Positions 1-8,186 of a DNA stretch of 64,000 nucleotides are shown one piece after another. Below the pieces are notes generated by a model. That model was not told where the DNA came from. It saw only the letters and a program-made list of their open reading frames with translations, and did not search any database. The position numbers and the translations under genes are program-made. Source of the DNA: LMUY01 sp964242925 (lineage in GTDB: Bacteria > Pseudomonadota > Alphaproteobacteria > Acetobacterales > Acetobacteraceae); contig CAXTBW010000003.1 in the NCBI GenBank assembly GCA_964242925.1, positions 1-64,000 on the forward strand, read 5' to 3'. How positions within the stretch are numbered: position 1 is the stretch's first letter; every line of letters begins with the position of its first letter.

Positions 1-282
1 CCGAGCCGCTGGGCCGAGCCGTTCGGCCTGTCGGCGTTGGAGGCGATGGCGCACGGCGCCGCGCTGGTGTGCTCGCGGCGGGGCGGGCTGCCGGAGGTGG
101 CGGGCGATTGCGCGCTGTATGCCGATCCGGACGAGCCGGGCGCTATCGCGGATGCGGTGTTCAAGCTGGCGACGGATGAACCCCGGCGCCTGGCCCTGGC
201 GGCGGCGGCGCGAGAACGGGCGCTGCTGTTCGACACGGCGATCGCGGCGGACCGCGTGCGCGCGCTTCGGGAGCAGGTATGA
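1..282 (+). CDS. Glycosyltransferase family 4, C-terminal fragment (cut by window start)
   Basis: The reading frame is open from the first base to TGA at 280-282, giving 93 residues. It contains the pattern EPFG-x3-LEAMA-x-G followed by a GGLPEV segment, the nucleotide-sugar binding signature of GT-B family-4 glycosyltransferases. The final helix is Ala/Arg-rich. Its stop overlaps the next start (ATGA), so it is translationally coupled to the O-antigen-ligase-like gene and probably belongs to a surface-polysaccharide operon that begins outside the window. The acceptor and sugar cannot be deduced from this fragment. Confidence 0.85.
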   Translation, partial: PSRWAEPFGLSALEAMAHGAALVCSRRGGLPEVAGDCALYADPDEPGAIADAVFKLATDEPRRLALAAAARERALLFDTAIAADRVRALREQV

Positions 283-1487
283 TCCGTTGGCTGGACCGCA
301 TCGCGGCCGGATGCGTGCTGCTGTGCCCGGTGTTCCTGCTGCATGGCCGCCTGGTCGCGGACATCCTGATGGTGACGACCGGCGCCTGTTTTCTACTGCG
401 CTGCGTCCTGGCCCGCGACTGGGGCTGGCTGCGGCGGGGCTGGGTTCCGTTCGGGCTGGCCTGGTGGCTGTGGTTGGTGGCATGCTCGCTGCAAGGCGGG
501 TTGCCGCAGGCGTTCGCGGCCGGACGCTTCCTGGTGTTCGTGGCGGCGCTGGAGCACTGGGTTTTACGACGACCTTGGCGCCGGCTGTGGCTGTCGCGGC
601 TGGCGGCGCTGGCGGCGGCCTACATCGCGTTCCAGACGACCCTGCAACTGGTGTTCGGGCGCAACATCCAGGGCTACGGCCGCTGGGGCGACGGCGAGCT
701 GACCGGCCCGTTCGAGCATCCGCGCGCCGGTGCGCCGCTCGCGCTGCTGCTGTTTCCCGCCGTGCTGCCGCAGATGGCGCGAATGCGGCGCTGGGCTGGG
801 CTCGCATTGCTCGTCGCCTCGGTGCTGGTGATGGTGCTGATAGGGCAGCGCATGCCGTTGCTGCTGACCGTGCTGGGCCTGGTGGTGACGGCGCTGCTGC
901 TGCCCCGGCTGCGCCCCGGGGTGCTGGCGGCGGCCGCCGCGGCCGCATTGTTGCTGGCGGTCTCGGCCGTGGTCGTGCCGCCGACGTTCCACCGGCTGAT
1001 CGCCAAGTTCGGCGACCAGATGGCGCATTTCCCCGACAGCCCGTACGGCCTGATCGCCGCGCGGGCGGTGGCGATGATCCGCGCGCACCCGGCGTTCGGC
1101 CTGGGCTTCGACGCATTCCGCCGTCACTGCGCCGACCCGGTCTACTGGGTCGGCTGGCGCGGCGGCGATGGCGGCGGCGCCTTCGTGTGCGTGCAGCATC
1201 CGCACAACCACTACCTGCAGGCCGCAGTGGAGGCCGGGCTGCCCGGGTTGACGCTGTTCGCGCTGCTGGTGCTGGCCTGGCTGCGTCCCTTGGCGCGCGG
1301 GCTGCGGCGCGACCCGGCGCCGCTGCGGGTGGGGCTGTTCGTGACCGCGCTGCTGGCGGAATGGCCGCTCGCCTCGGCCAGCGACATGCTGGCGATGCCG
1401 CTGTCCGGCTGGTTCTTCCTACTGCTGGGGTTGGGCCTGGCGGAGGGTCGCGCCTATATGTCGCCGCGAACTGCGGGAACAACCTGA
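279..1487 (+). CDS. O-antigen ligase / Wzy-like polymerase family membrane protein
   Basis: This 402-residue polytopic membrane protein has about ten hydrophobic segments. A periplasmic loop around residues 295-320 carries HPHNHYLQ followed by an Ala-Gly-Leu-Pro-Gly motif, the region conserved in the O-antigen ligase/polymerase superfamily (PF04932, WaaL/Wzy). These enzymes join or polymerise lipid-linked glycans on the periplasmic face of the inner membrane. The start overlaps the glycosyltransferase stop by four bases and the gene's own stop overlaps the following GTPase start by one base. Whether it ligates O-antigen or polymerises exopolysaccharide cannot be told. Confidence 0.8.
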   Translation: MIRWLDRIAAGCVLLCPVFLLHGRLVADILMVTTGACFLLRCVLARDWGWLRRGWVPFGLAWWLWLVACSLQGGLPQAFAAGRFLVFVAALEHWVLRRPWRRLWLSRLAALAAAYIAFQTTLQLVFGRNIQGYGRWGDGELTGPFEHPRAGAPLALLLFPAVLPQMARMRRWAGLALLVASVLVMVLIGQRMPLLLTVLGLVVTALLLPRLRPGVLAAAAAAALLLAVSAVVVPPTFHRLIAKFGDQMAHFPDSPYGLIAARAVAMIRAHPAFGLGFDAFRRHCADPVYWVGWRGGDGGGAFVCVQHPHNHYLQAAVEAGLPGLTLFALLVLAWLRPLARGLRRDPAPLRVGLFVTALLAEWPLASASDMLAMPLSGWFFLLLGLGLAEGRAYMSPRTAGTT

Positions 1488-2461
1488 TGTCCGACAACGC
1501 CGACCTGATCCCCGTCACCGTGCTGACCGGCTACCTCGGCGCCGGCAAGACGACGCTGCTGAACCGCATCCTGACCGAGAATCACGGCCGCAAATACGCG
1601 GTGGTGATCAACGAGTTCGGCGAGCTGGGCGTCGACAACGACCTCGTCGTGGACACCGACGAGGAAGTGTTCGAGATGAACAACGGCTGCATCTGCTGCA
1701 CTGTGCGCGGCGACCTGATCCGCATCGTGAACGGCCTGATGAAGCGCCGCGGCAAGTTCGACGGCATCATCATCGAGACGACCGGGCTCGCGAATCCGGC
1801 GCCGGTCGCGCAAACCTTCTTCGTCGACGAGGGCGTCCGCAGCCGCACCCGGCTGGACGCGATCGTGACCGTGGTGGACGCCAAGAACCTGCACGCGCGG
1901 CTGATCGACAGCGCGGAGGCGGAAGCGCAAATTGCGTTCGCCGACGTGATCGTTCTGAACAAGACCGACCTGGTTGACGAGGCGTCCTTGGCCGCGACCG
2001 AGGCGGAGATCCGCAAGATCAACCGCTTCGCCGCGATCCATCGCGCGCAGCGTTCGGCGGTGGACATTGCGGCGGTGCTGGACCAGGGCGCGTTCGACCT
2101 GGCGCGCATCCTGTCGGACGTGAAGCCCGACTTCCTGACCGAGACGGAGCACGAGCACGACGACGACATCAATAGCCTGTCGTTCGAGGCGTCGGCGCCC
2201 ATCGATCCGGAGAAGTTCAACGTCTGGATCGGCCAATTGCTGGCGGAGAAAGGCCAGGACCTGCTGCGCACGAAGGGCATCCTGCACTATGCCGGCGACG
2301 ACCGCCGGTTCGCGTTCCAGGCGGTGCACATGATCGCGGACGGCGACTTCATCGGCCCGTGGCCAGCCGGGGAGCCGAAGGTGTCGCGCCTGGTGTTCAT
2401 CGGGCGCAACCTCAACCGGCCGCAGCTGCGCCGAGGCTTCGAGGGTTGCCAGGTCTCGTGA
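1487..2461 (+). CDS. CobW/COG0523-family metal-chaperone GTPase
   Basis: A 324-residue G3E GTPase. The Walker A segment GYLGAGKTT is at residues 15-23. The family-defining Cys motif GCICC is near residues 67-71, an ETTGLANP switch follows, and the guanine-specificity NKTD is near residue 160. An acidic/His-rich stretch around residue 225 precedes the CobW_C domain. COG0523 proteins deliver Zn, Co or other metals to client enzymes; the metal is not readable here. The ATG at 1487 is preferred because the GTPase fold starts a few residues later. Its stop overlaps the GTG of a WD40 gene. Confidence 0.9.
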   Translation: MSDNADLIPVTVLTGYLGAGKTTLLNRILTENHGRKYAVVINEFGELGVDNDLVVDTDEEVFEMNNGCICCTVRGDLIRIVNGLMKRRGKFDGIIIETTGLANPAPVAQTFFVDEGVRSRTRLDAIVTVVDAKNLHARLIDSAEAEAQIAFADVIVLNKTDLVDEASLAATEAEIRKINRFAAIHRAQRSAVDIAAVLDQGAFDLARILSDVKPDFLTETEHEHDDDINSLSFEASAPIDPEKFNVWIGQLLAEKGQDLLRTKGILHYAGDDRRFAFQAVHMIADGDFIGPWPAGEPKVSRLVFIGRNLNRPQLRRGFEGCQVS

Positions 2462-3459
2462 GCGGCCCCGACTTCGTGCCTGATTTTGTAATGGACAGCC
2501 GGGGCGAGCACCGTGAGCTCGACGCCTACGTGGTCGCCGCCGCCTGGTCGGGCAACGTGCCCGGCTTCGCGCTCGGCGATGGGCGGCTGGTGCTGGCCGG
2601 TTGGCAGGACGCGCCGGTGCATGACGGCGCCATCCTGTCGCTCGCGGCGATGCCGGACGGCTTCCTGACGGGCGGCGACGACGGCCTGTTTCGCCGCACC
2701 CGTCGGGACGGCGCGAGCGAGACGGTCGCCAGCTTCGGCATGAAATGGGTGGAGCAGGTTGCGGGCCACGGCGCGCTCGCCGCCTGCGCCGTCGGCAAGA
2801 CGATCCATGTGTTCGATGGCGCGACGAAGCTCAAGCAGTTGGACCATCCGTCGACCGTGACCGGGATCGCGTTCGATGCGAAGGGCAAGCGCGTCGCCGC
2901 GTCGCACTACAACGGCGCCACGCTCTGGTTCGTGGCCGCGAAGGAGGACAGCCCGCGCCGGCTGGAGTGGAAGGGCAGCCATACGGGCGTCGCCATGCAC
3001 CCGGCCGGCGAGGCCGTGGTGACGTCCATGCAGGAGAACGCGCTGCATGGCTGGCGTCTGTCGGACGGGCAGCACATGCGCATGTCCGGCTACCCGGCGA
3101 AGACCGAATCGATGGGGTTTACCCGCAACGGACGCTGGCTGGCCACCGCGGGCGCCGACACGATCGTGCTGTGGCCGTTCTTCGGCGGCGGTCCGATGGG
3201 CAAGGCGCCGGCGGAGATGGCGGGCGGCGACAACGTCGTGTGCACCCGCGTGGCGGTGCATCCGAGGGACGAGGTGGTCGCCGCCGGGTTCGATGACGGC
3301 TTGGTGGTGCTGGCCGATATCGCGTCCGAGCGCATCCTGCCCGTGGCGCCGCCCGGCCATGGCAGCGTGTCGGCGCTGGCGTGGAGCGCCGACGGCGCCC
3401 GGCTGGCGATCGGCAGTGTGACCGGCTTCGCCGCCTTGATCGACCTTAGTAAACGTTAG
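2458..3459 (+). CDS. WD40 repeat beta-propeller protein
   Basis: A 333-residue protein begun at GTG 2458, where GTGA overlaps the GTPase stop; an ATG at 2491 is an alternative. It shows repeated 40-residue units with GH-x-G and SADG/S-x-DG style turns, for example HPSTVTGIAFDAKG, HTGVAMHPAG and HGSVSALAWSADG, which indicate a beta-propeller of about seven blades. There is no signal peptide, so it is probably cytoplasmic. Coupling to the COG0523 GTPase suggests a partner or scaffold in metal delivery, but this is inferred from gene order only. Confidence 0.85.
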   Translation: MSGPDFVPDFVMDSRGEHRELDAYVVAAAWSGNVPGFALGDGRLVLAGWQDAPVHDGAILSLAAMPDGFLTGGDDGLFRRTRRDGASETVASFGMKWVEQVAGHGALAACAVGKTIHVFDGATKLKQLDHPSTVTGIAFDAKGKRVAASHYNGATLWFVAAKEDSPRRLEWKGSHTGVAMHPAGEAVVTSMQENALHGWRLSDGQHMRMSGYPAKTESMGFTRNGRWLATAGADTIVLWPFFGGGPMGKAPAEMAGGDNVVCTRVAVHPRDEVVAAGFDDGLVVLADIASERILPVAPPGHGSVSALAWSADGARLAIGSVTGFAALIDLSKR

Positions 3460-3469
3460 GAGACTCCCA

Positions 3470-4297
3470 ATGGAGATGATCACCTCGCACGGCCTGCGGA
3501 TGCCGAAGCTCGGTCTGGGCACCTGGCGCATGAAGGGCGACGAGTGCCGCGAGGCGGTGGAGCGGGCGCTGTCGCTCGGCTACCGGCACATCGACACGGC
3601 GGAGATGTACGGCAACGAGGAGGCGGTGGGCGACGCGCTGAACGGCGCGCGGCTGCCGCGGGCGGACATCCACGTGACGACCAAGGTCTGGTGGGAGAAC
3701 CTGGCGCCGGATGCGATGCGGCGTTCGATGGATGCCAGCCTGAAGAAGCTGCGGACGGATTACGTGGACCTCTACATGATCCACTGGCCCTCCGCGGACA
3801 TGGATCTGGCGGCCTCGCTGGCGACCCTCGTGAAGCTGAAGGAGGAGGGGCTGACGCATGCGATCGGCGTGTGCAACTTCCCGGTGGCGTTGCTGCGTCG
3901 CGCGGTGGAGGAGATCGGCGCGCCGCTGGCGGTCAACCAGGTCGAGTATCATGTGCTGCTGGGGCAGGACCCGGTGCAGCGTTACCTGCGCGAACACGAC
4001 ATGGCGCTGACGGCGTATTGCCCGATCGCGCAGGGCAAGCTGGCGAGCCACGAGGAGCTCGGCGTCATCGCGCGCAAGCACAACGCGACGGCGGCGCAGG
4101 TGGCGCTGAAGTGGCTGCTGGACCAGCCCGGCGTCGCGGCGATCCCGAAGGCCGGGCGTCGGGAGAGCCAAGTGGCCAATCTCGAGGCGATGAAGATCGT
4201 GCTGGACGACGCGGACCGGGCGGCGATCGCCGGGTTGCCGAAGGCGCAACGGATGGTGAACCCGGGGTTCGCGCCGGTTTGGGACAAGGCGGCTTAG
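3470..4297 (+). CDS. Aldo/keto reductase
   Basis: A 275-residue (alpha/beta)8 NADPH-dependent oxidoreductase. The catalytic tetrad is complete: Asp42 and Tyr47 (HIDTAEMYGNE), Lys72 (TTKVWW) and His105 (YMIHWP). The C-terminal part has the cofactor-binding IPKAG and R-x-SQ pattern. TAGGAG lies seven bases upstream of the ATG. Length and motifs fit the DkgA/DkgB-like subgroup that reduces methylglyoxal and keto-gluconates, but the substrate is not determined. It lies 10 bases after the WD40 gene and may share its transcript. Confidence 0.9.
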   Translation: MEMITSHGLRMPKLGLGTWRMKGDECREAVERALSLGYRHIDTAEMYGNEEAVGDALNGARLPRADIHVTTKVWWENLAPDAMRRSMDASLKKLRTDYVDLYMIHWPSADMDLAASLATLVKLKEEGLTHAIGVCNFPVALLRRAVEEIGAPLAVNQVEYHVLLGQDPVQRYLREHDMALTAYCPIAQGKLASHEELGVIARKHNATAAQVALKWLLDQPGVAAIPKAGRRESQVANLEAMKIVLDDADRAAIAGLPKAQRMVNPGFAPVWDKAA

Positions 4298-4653
4298 GGC
4301 GTCCAATTTGGTTGGGATACCGGCGGCCTCGTGGACTGTGGCGTTCAGGCGAGGACCGTCGGCATCGAGCCGGTTTGCGAGTCGGTCAGCGTGCTGGCCG
4401 CTCTTGCTGAATCCGTGCGGACGCCCGCTCGATAGCCGCTTGCAGGCTCGCGATCGCTTCCGGGCGGTCGAGTTGCTCGTAGTGCGGATCAAGTGGCCAC
4501 TCTGGGATCACGACGCTCATCTCCCCTTCGCGCCTGTGACGAACGACGCAACACACCCGACCATAGCGTTCTCTCAAGAGTCCGTCACGCATCGTAACCA
4601 GAGTTGTTCAACAGTGCTTTGACTTGCGGCCGTTTTTGCCGCTACCGGAGCCC
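4298..4653. other. 356-base interval with no confident gene
   Basis: This is one of two gaps of more than 300 bases. It contains one weak minus-strand frame (4386-4520, listed separately) and a loose nested inverted repeat (ACCGGC near 4320 with GCCGGT near 4370). Base composition drops towards AT at 4560-4620 just before glmU, which is where a glmU promoter would be expected. I could not assign clear -35/-10 boxes. No RNA gene was recognised. Confidence 0.5.
4386..4520 (-). CDS. Small hypothetical protein (uncertain)
   Basis: A 44-residue frame beginning MSVVIPEWPLDPHYEQLD and ending in an amphipathic Ala/Glu/Arg helix. The same frame can be extended to ATG 4592 (68 residues, with a Cys-Cys pair). 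GGGGAG sits too close to ATG 4520 to be a convincing ribosome site. The amino-acid mix looks protein-like rather than like the Arg/Ala-rich shadow frames common in this DNA. It could also be a remnant of a longer gene. No family was recognised. Confidence 0.3.
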   Translation of the reverse strand: MSVVIPEWPLDPHYEQLDRPEAIASLQAAIERASARIQQERPAR

Positions 4654-5958
4654 ATGAACGCCACCGCCATCCTGCTCGCCGCGGGCCTCGGCACGCGCAT
4701 GAAATCCGCACTGCCCAAGGCGGCGCACCCGATCGCCGGGCGGCCGATGCTGCGGCACCTGCTCGACTCCTGCGCCGGCGTGTTCGACCGCGCGGCGGTC
4801 GTGGCCGGGCCCGGGATGGCGCTAGAGGCGCTTGCGGCGCCGCACCCGGTGATGGTCCAGCACGACCGGCTCGGCACCGCCCACGCGGCGTTGCAGGCGG
4901 CTGCGGCGTTCGGAGACGGCGATGTGGCGGTGCTGTACGCCGACAACCCGCTGATCCGCCCGGACACGTTGCGCCGGTTGCTGGCCGCGCGGGCGCAGGC
5001 GTCGCTGGTGCTGCTGGCCATGCGGCCGGCCGACCCGGCGCGGTATGGCCGGGTGGTGACCGATGGCGCCGACGTGCAGCGCATCGTGGAGTGGGCGGAC
5101 GCGACGGAGGCGGAGCGGGCCATCGAGCTATGCAACGCCGGGGTGATCTGCGCCCCGGCGACCGACCTGCTGCGCTGGCTGCGCGCCGTGCGCAACGACA
5201 ACGCCAAGGGCGAGTACTACCTGACCGACGTGGTGGCGATCGCGCGCGCCGAGGGTGCGGTCGTGCGCGCGGTCGAGGCGCCCGAGGCCGAGCTGCGAGG
5301 CGTCAACTCGCGCGCCGAGCTGGCGGTGGCGGAGGCGACGGTGCAGGGCTGGCTGCGGCAAGCGGCGATGGCGGGGGGCGTCACGCTTACGGCGCCCGAA
5401 ACGGTGTTCCTGTCCGCCGACACCCAGCTCGCGCCTGACGTGACGGTCGGCGCCAACGTCGTGTTCGGCCCCGGCGTGAGCGTAGCGTCCGGCGTCGAGA
5501 TCCGGGCGTTCTGCCACTTGGAAGGCTGCGCGATCGGGCCCGGCGCCATTATCGGTCCGTTCGCCAGGTTGCGACCGGGGACCGTGGTGGGCGCGGGCGC
5601 GCATGTCGGCAACTTCGTGGAACTGAAGGCCGCGACGTTGGGGGAAGGCGCCAAGGCCAACCACCTCAGCTACATCGGCGACGCAACGGTCGGCGCCGGC
5701 AGCAACATCGGCGCGGGGACGATAACGGTTAATTATGACGGGCATGCTAAACATCGCACCGAGATCGGCGCGCGGGCCTTTGTAGGCTCGAACAGCTCGC
5801 TGGTGGCGCCGGTGCGAATCGGCGATGGCGCGATGGTGGTGGCGGGCAGCACCGTGACGGAGGACGTGCCGGCGGACGCGATGGCGTTCGGCCGGGCGAG
5901 GCAGGTCAACAAGGTGGGGCGCGCAGCCGCGTTCCGGGCGGCGAAAGGGAAGCGCTGA
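4654..5958 (+). CDS. glmU: Bifunctional GlcN-1-P acetyltransferase / GlcNAc-1-P uridyltransferase
   Basis: A 434-residue enzyme that makes UDP-GlcNAc for peptidoglycan and lipopolysaccharide. The N-terminal pyrophosphorylase domain (to about residue 220) opens with the nucleotidyltransferase motif LLAAGLGTRMKS. The C-terminal left-handed beta-helix has hexapeptide repeats and the acetyltransferase segment around residues 320-370 (NFVELK, ANHLSYIGD, GAGTITVNYDG). ATG 4654 is chosen over an in-frame upstream codon because CGGAG lies just ahead and the Rossmann strand starts at once. glmS follows with no gap, so two steps of one pathway are expressed together. Confidence 0.97.
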   Translation: MNATAILLAAGLGTRMKSALPKAAHPIAGRPMLRHLLDSCAGVFDRAAVVAGPGMALEALAAPHPVMVQHDRLGTAHAALQAAAAFGDGDVAVLYADNPLIRPDTLRRLLAARAQASLVLLAMRPADPARYGRVVTDGADVQRIVEWADATEAERAIELCNAGVICAPATDLLRWLRAVRNDNAKGEYYLTDVVAIARAEGAVVRAVEAPEAELRGVNSRAELAVAEATVQGWLRQAAMAGGVTLTAPETVFLSADTQLAPDVTVGANVVFGPGVSVASGVEIRAFCHLEGCAIGPGAIIGPFARLRPGTVVGAGAHVGNFVELKAATLGEGAKANHLSYIGDATVGAGSNIGAGTITVNYDGHAKHRTEIGARAFVGSNSSLVAPVRIGDGAMVVAGSTVTEDVPADAMAFGRARQVNKVGRAAAFRAAKGKR

Positions 5959-7776
5959 ATGTGCGGGATCGTGGGCGTGCTTGGCGCGAGGCCGGCGGCG
6001 CCGCTGCTGCTGGACGCGCTGCAACGGCTGGAATACCGCGGCTACGACAGCGCGGGGATCGCCACGCTGTCGAACGGGCACATCGACCGGCGGCGCGCCC
6101 CGGGCAAGCTGGCCAACCTGGCCGCCGTGCTGGCGGACGCGCCGCTGGCCGGCGACACCGGCGTGGGCCACACGCGCTGGGCCACGCACGGCGCGCCGAC
6201 GGAGACCAACGCGCACCCGCACGGCACTGCCCGCGTGTCGGTCGTGCATAACGGCATCATCGAGAACCACGCCGCCTTGCGTGAGGAGCTGGAAGCCGCC
6301 GGCCAGGTGTTCGAGACGGAGACGGACACGGAGACGGTCGCGCAGATGCTCGATCTGCATCTGCGAAATGGGCTGGACCCGGTTGCGGCGGCGCATGCCA
6401 CGTTGCTGCGGCTGGAGGGCGCCTACGCGCTGGCCATGGTGTTCGCCGGGCGCCACGGCTTGCTGATCGGCGCGCAGCACGGCGCGCCGTTGGCGGTGGG
6501 GTATGGCGACGACGAGATGTTCCTCGGCTCCGACAGCCTGGCGCTGGCGCCGCTCACGCAGCGCATCGCCTTCTTGCGCGACGGCGACTGGGCGGTGCTG
6601 ACGCGAGCCGGCGCCGAGTTCTTCGACCTGGCGGGCGCCCCGGTGGAGCGGGAGGTGCGCCGCACCGTCCACACGGGGGCGGCGATCGGCAAAGACGGAT
6701 TCCGCCACTACATGGAGAAGGAGCTGCACGAGCACCCGTCCGTCATCGGCCAGGTGTTGCAGCGGATGATCGACCCGGCGACGCGCACGGTGGCGCTGCC
6801 TGAAATGCCGTTCGACCTTACCAGCATCCCGCGCGCCACGGTGGCGGCGTGCGGCAGCGCCTACTACGCCGGGCTGGTGGCGCGCCATTGGCTCGAGGCG
6901 GAAGCGCGGCTGCCGGTGGACGCGGACGTGGCCAGCGAATTGCGCTACCGCGAGCCGCCGTTGCAGGCGGGAGGGTTGGCGCTGCTGGTCAGCCAGTCTG
7001 GCGAGACGGCGGACACGCTGGCAGCGCTGCGCTCGTTGCGCGGCGCCGGTCAGCATGTGCTGAGCGTGCTGAACGTGCCCGAGAGCACCATGGCGCGCGA
7101 GAGCGACGCGGTGCTGCAGACGCTGGCCGGGCAGGAGATCGGCGTCGCCAGCACCAAGGCGTTCACCGCCCAATTGACAACGCTGGCGTGCCTGGCGATT
7201 GGCGTGGCGCGGGCGCGCGGCGTGATGGATGCGGCGCGCGAGACGACGCTGGTGGACGCCTTGCTGGAATTGCCGAGCCGTGCGGCGGAAACGCTGGCGA
7301 TCGACTTGTCGGTGGTGGCCGAGCGCATCGCCAAGGCGCGCGACGTGCTGTTCCTTGGGCGCGGCGCGTGCTTCCCGATTGCGATGGAGGGCGCGCTGAA
7401 GCTGAAGGAGATCAGCTACATCCACGCCGAGGGTTATGCCGCCGGGGAGATGAAGCACGGCCCGATCGCGCTGATCGACAGCGACGTGCCGGTGGTTGCG
7501 GTGGCGCCGAGCGGGGTGCTGTTCGAGAAGACGGCGTCCAACCTGCAGGAGGCGGCGGCGCGCGGCGGCCGGCTGGTGGTGTTCAGCGACGCGACCGGTG
7601 CGGCGCGGCTCCGGGCGATCGCGGCGGCAACGGTGGTGCTGCCCGACGTGGACCCGTTCGTGGCGCCGATCCTGTACGCGATCGCGGTGCAGATGCTGGC
7701 GTATCAGGTGGCGGTGCTGAAGGGCACGGACGTGGACCAGCCGCGCAACTTGGCGAAGTCGGTGACGGTCGAGTAG
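5959..7776 (+). CDS. glmS: Glutamine-fructose-6-phosphate aminotransferase (isomerizing)
   Basis: A 605-residue cytoplasmic enzyme converting fructose-6-P and glutamine to glucosamine-6-P. MCGIVGV supplies the N-terminal nucleophile Cys2 of the Ntn glutaminase domain (to about residue 230), with YRGYDSAG and HTRWATHG. Two SIS domains follow (SQSGETADT near residue 345), and the C-terminus reads QPRNLAKSVTVE as in the family. It abuts glmU directly. The first 5' sequence is glmU coding DNA, so the glmS ribozyme known from Firmicutes is not present. Its stop lies inside an inverted repeat facing the cupin gene. Confidence 0.97.
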   Translation: MCGIVGVLGARPAAPLLLDALQRLEYRGYDSAGIATLSNGHIDRRRAPGKLANLAAVLADAPLAGDTGVGHTRWATHGAPTETNAHPHGTARVSVVHNGIIENHAALREELEAAGQVFETETDTETVAQMLDLHLRNGLDPVAAAHATLLRLEGAYALAMVFAGRHGLLIGAQHGAPLAVGYGDDEMFLGSDSLALAPLTQRIAFLRDGDWAVLTRAGAEFFDLAGAPVEREVRRTVHTGAAIGKDGFRHYMEKELHEHPSVIGQVLQRMIDPATRTVALPEMPFDLTSIPRATVAACGSAYYAGLVARHWLEAEARLPVDADVASELRYREPPLQAGGLALLVSQSGETADTLAALRSLRGAGQHVLSVLNVPESTMARESDAVLQTLAGQEIGVASTKAFTAQLTTLACLAIGVARARGVMDAARETTLVDALLELPSRAAETLAIDLSVVAERIAKARDVLFLGRGACFPIAMEGALKLKEISYIHAEGYAAGEMKHGPIALIDSDVPVVAVAPSGVLFEKTASNLQEAAARGGRLVVFSDATGAARLRAIAAATVVLPDVDPFVAPILYAIAVQMLAYQVAVLKGTDVDQPRNLAKSVTVE

Positions 7777-7798
7777 TCGTCGCCGACTCGCCTACTCG
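7770..7798. terminator. Hairpin at glmS/cupin convergent junction
   Basis: Perfect 7-base arms CGAGTAG (7770-7776, including the glmS stop) and CTACTCG (7792-7798) flank a 15-base interior. There is no T-tract. The position between two facing stop codons suggests a two-way terminator or 3'-end stabiliser. Confidence 0.5.
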
Positions 7799-7802
7799 GG
7801 CG

Positions 7803-8108
7803 TCAGGACACTTGGCGCAGCAGCACGATCTGGGCGCCTTCCGGCGACGATCCGCGGTGCTCGGCGCCACGCTCTATGATGCAGGCCTGGCCCGGGCCGA
7901 GGATTACCGTGCGGTCGCGGTATTCCACGTGGAACTGGCCGGACCAGCAGATGACCGTCTCTTCCAGCGAGTCGTGCTTGTGCCAGCCGCCAGCGCCGTT
8001 GAACGCAACGAGGCGCATGCCCTGACCACCGACGGCGATGCTGCTTTCGGGCGGCGTGGCGCCGGCGACGGCATCAAAGGTTTCCTTGAAATCGATCAGC
8101 TCCGGCAT
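7803..8108 (-). CDS. Small single-domain cupin protein
   Basis: A 101-residue protein with the two cupin motifs: GGWHKHDSLEETVICWSG, whose two His and Glu are metal ligands, and later PGQACIIERGAEHRG. The size corresponds to one bare beta-barrel. Such proteins bind a divalent metal and can be isomerases, dioxygenases or sensors; the role here is unknown. Its ribosome site ACAGGGAG (minus strand) mirrors the one used by divergent prpD, and the two genes share a 78-base control region, suggesting a link to propionate metabolism. Confidence 0.8.
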   Translation of the reverse strand: MPELIDFKETFDAVAGATPPESSIAVGGQGMRLVAFNGAGGWHKHDSLEETVICWSGQFHVEYRDRTVILGPGQACIIERGAEHRGSSPEGAQIVLLRQVS

Positions 8109-8115
8109 GTTCTTG

Positions 8116-8176
8116 CTCCCTGTTGCGGCGGCTCCTAGGAGATATCTAACGCCGCCGGCGACAACGTTACAGGGAG
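8116..8176. promoter_or_regulatory. Nested inverted repeats in the cupin/prpD divergent region
   Basis: Three symmetric elements are nested here. The outer arms are CTCCCTGT (8116-8123) and ACAGGGAG (8169-8176), each acting as the Shine-Dalgarno of one gene. The inner arms are GCGGCG (8125-8130) and CGCCGC (8150-8155). CTCCTAGGAG (8132-8141) is a perfect 10-base palindrome. The palindrome is a candidate operator for a dimeric regulator controlling both directions. Confidence 0.4.
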
Positions 8177-8186
8177 ATCTTCACGC

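Noticed and set aside
5940..5975. glmS ribozyme or riboswitch upstream of glmS
   Set aside because: glmS starts on the base after the glmU stop, so no leader exists.
5128..7458. A 776-codon open frame on the minus strand opposite glmU and glmS
   Set aside because: Composition (Arg, His, Gln) and lack of domains mark it as an antisense shadow of two unmistakable enzymes.
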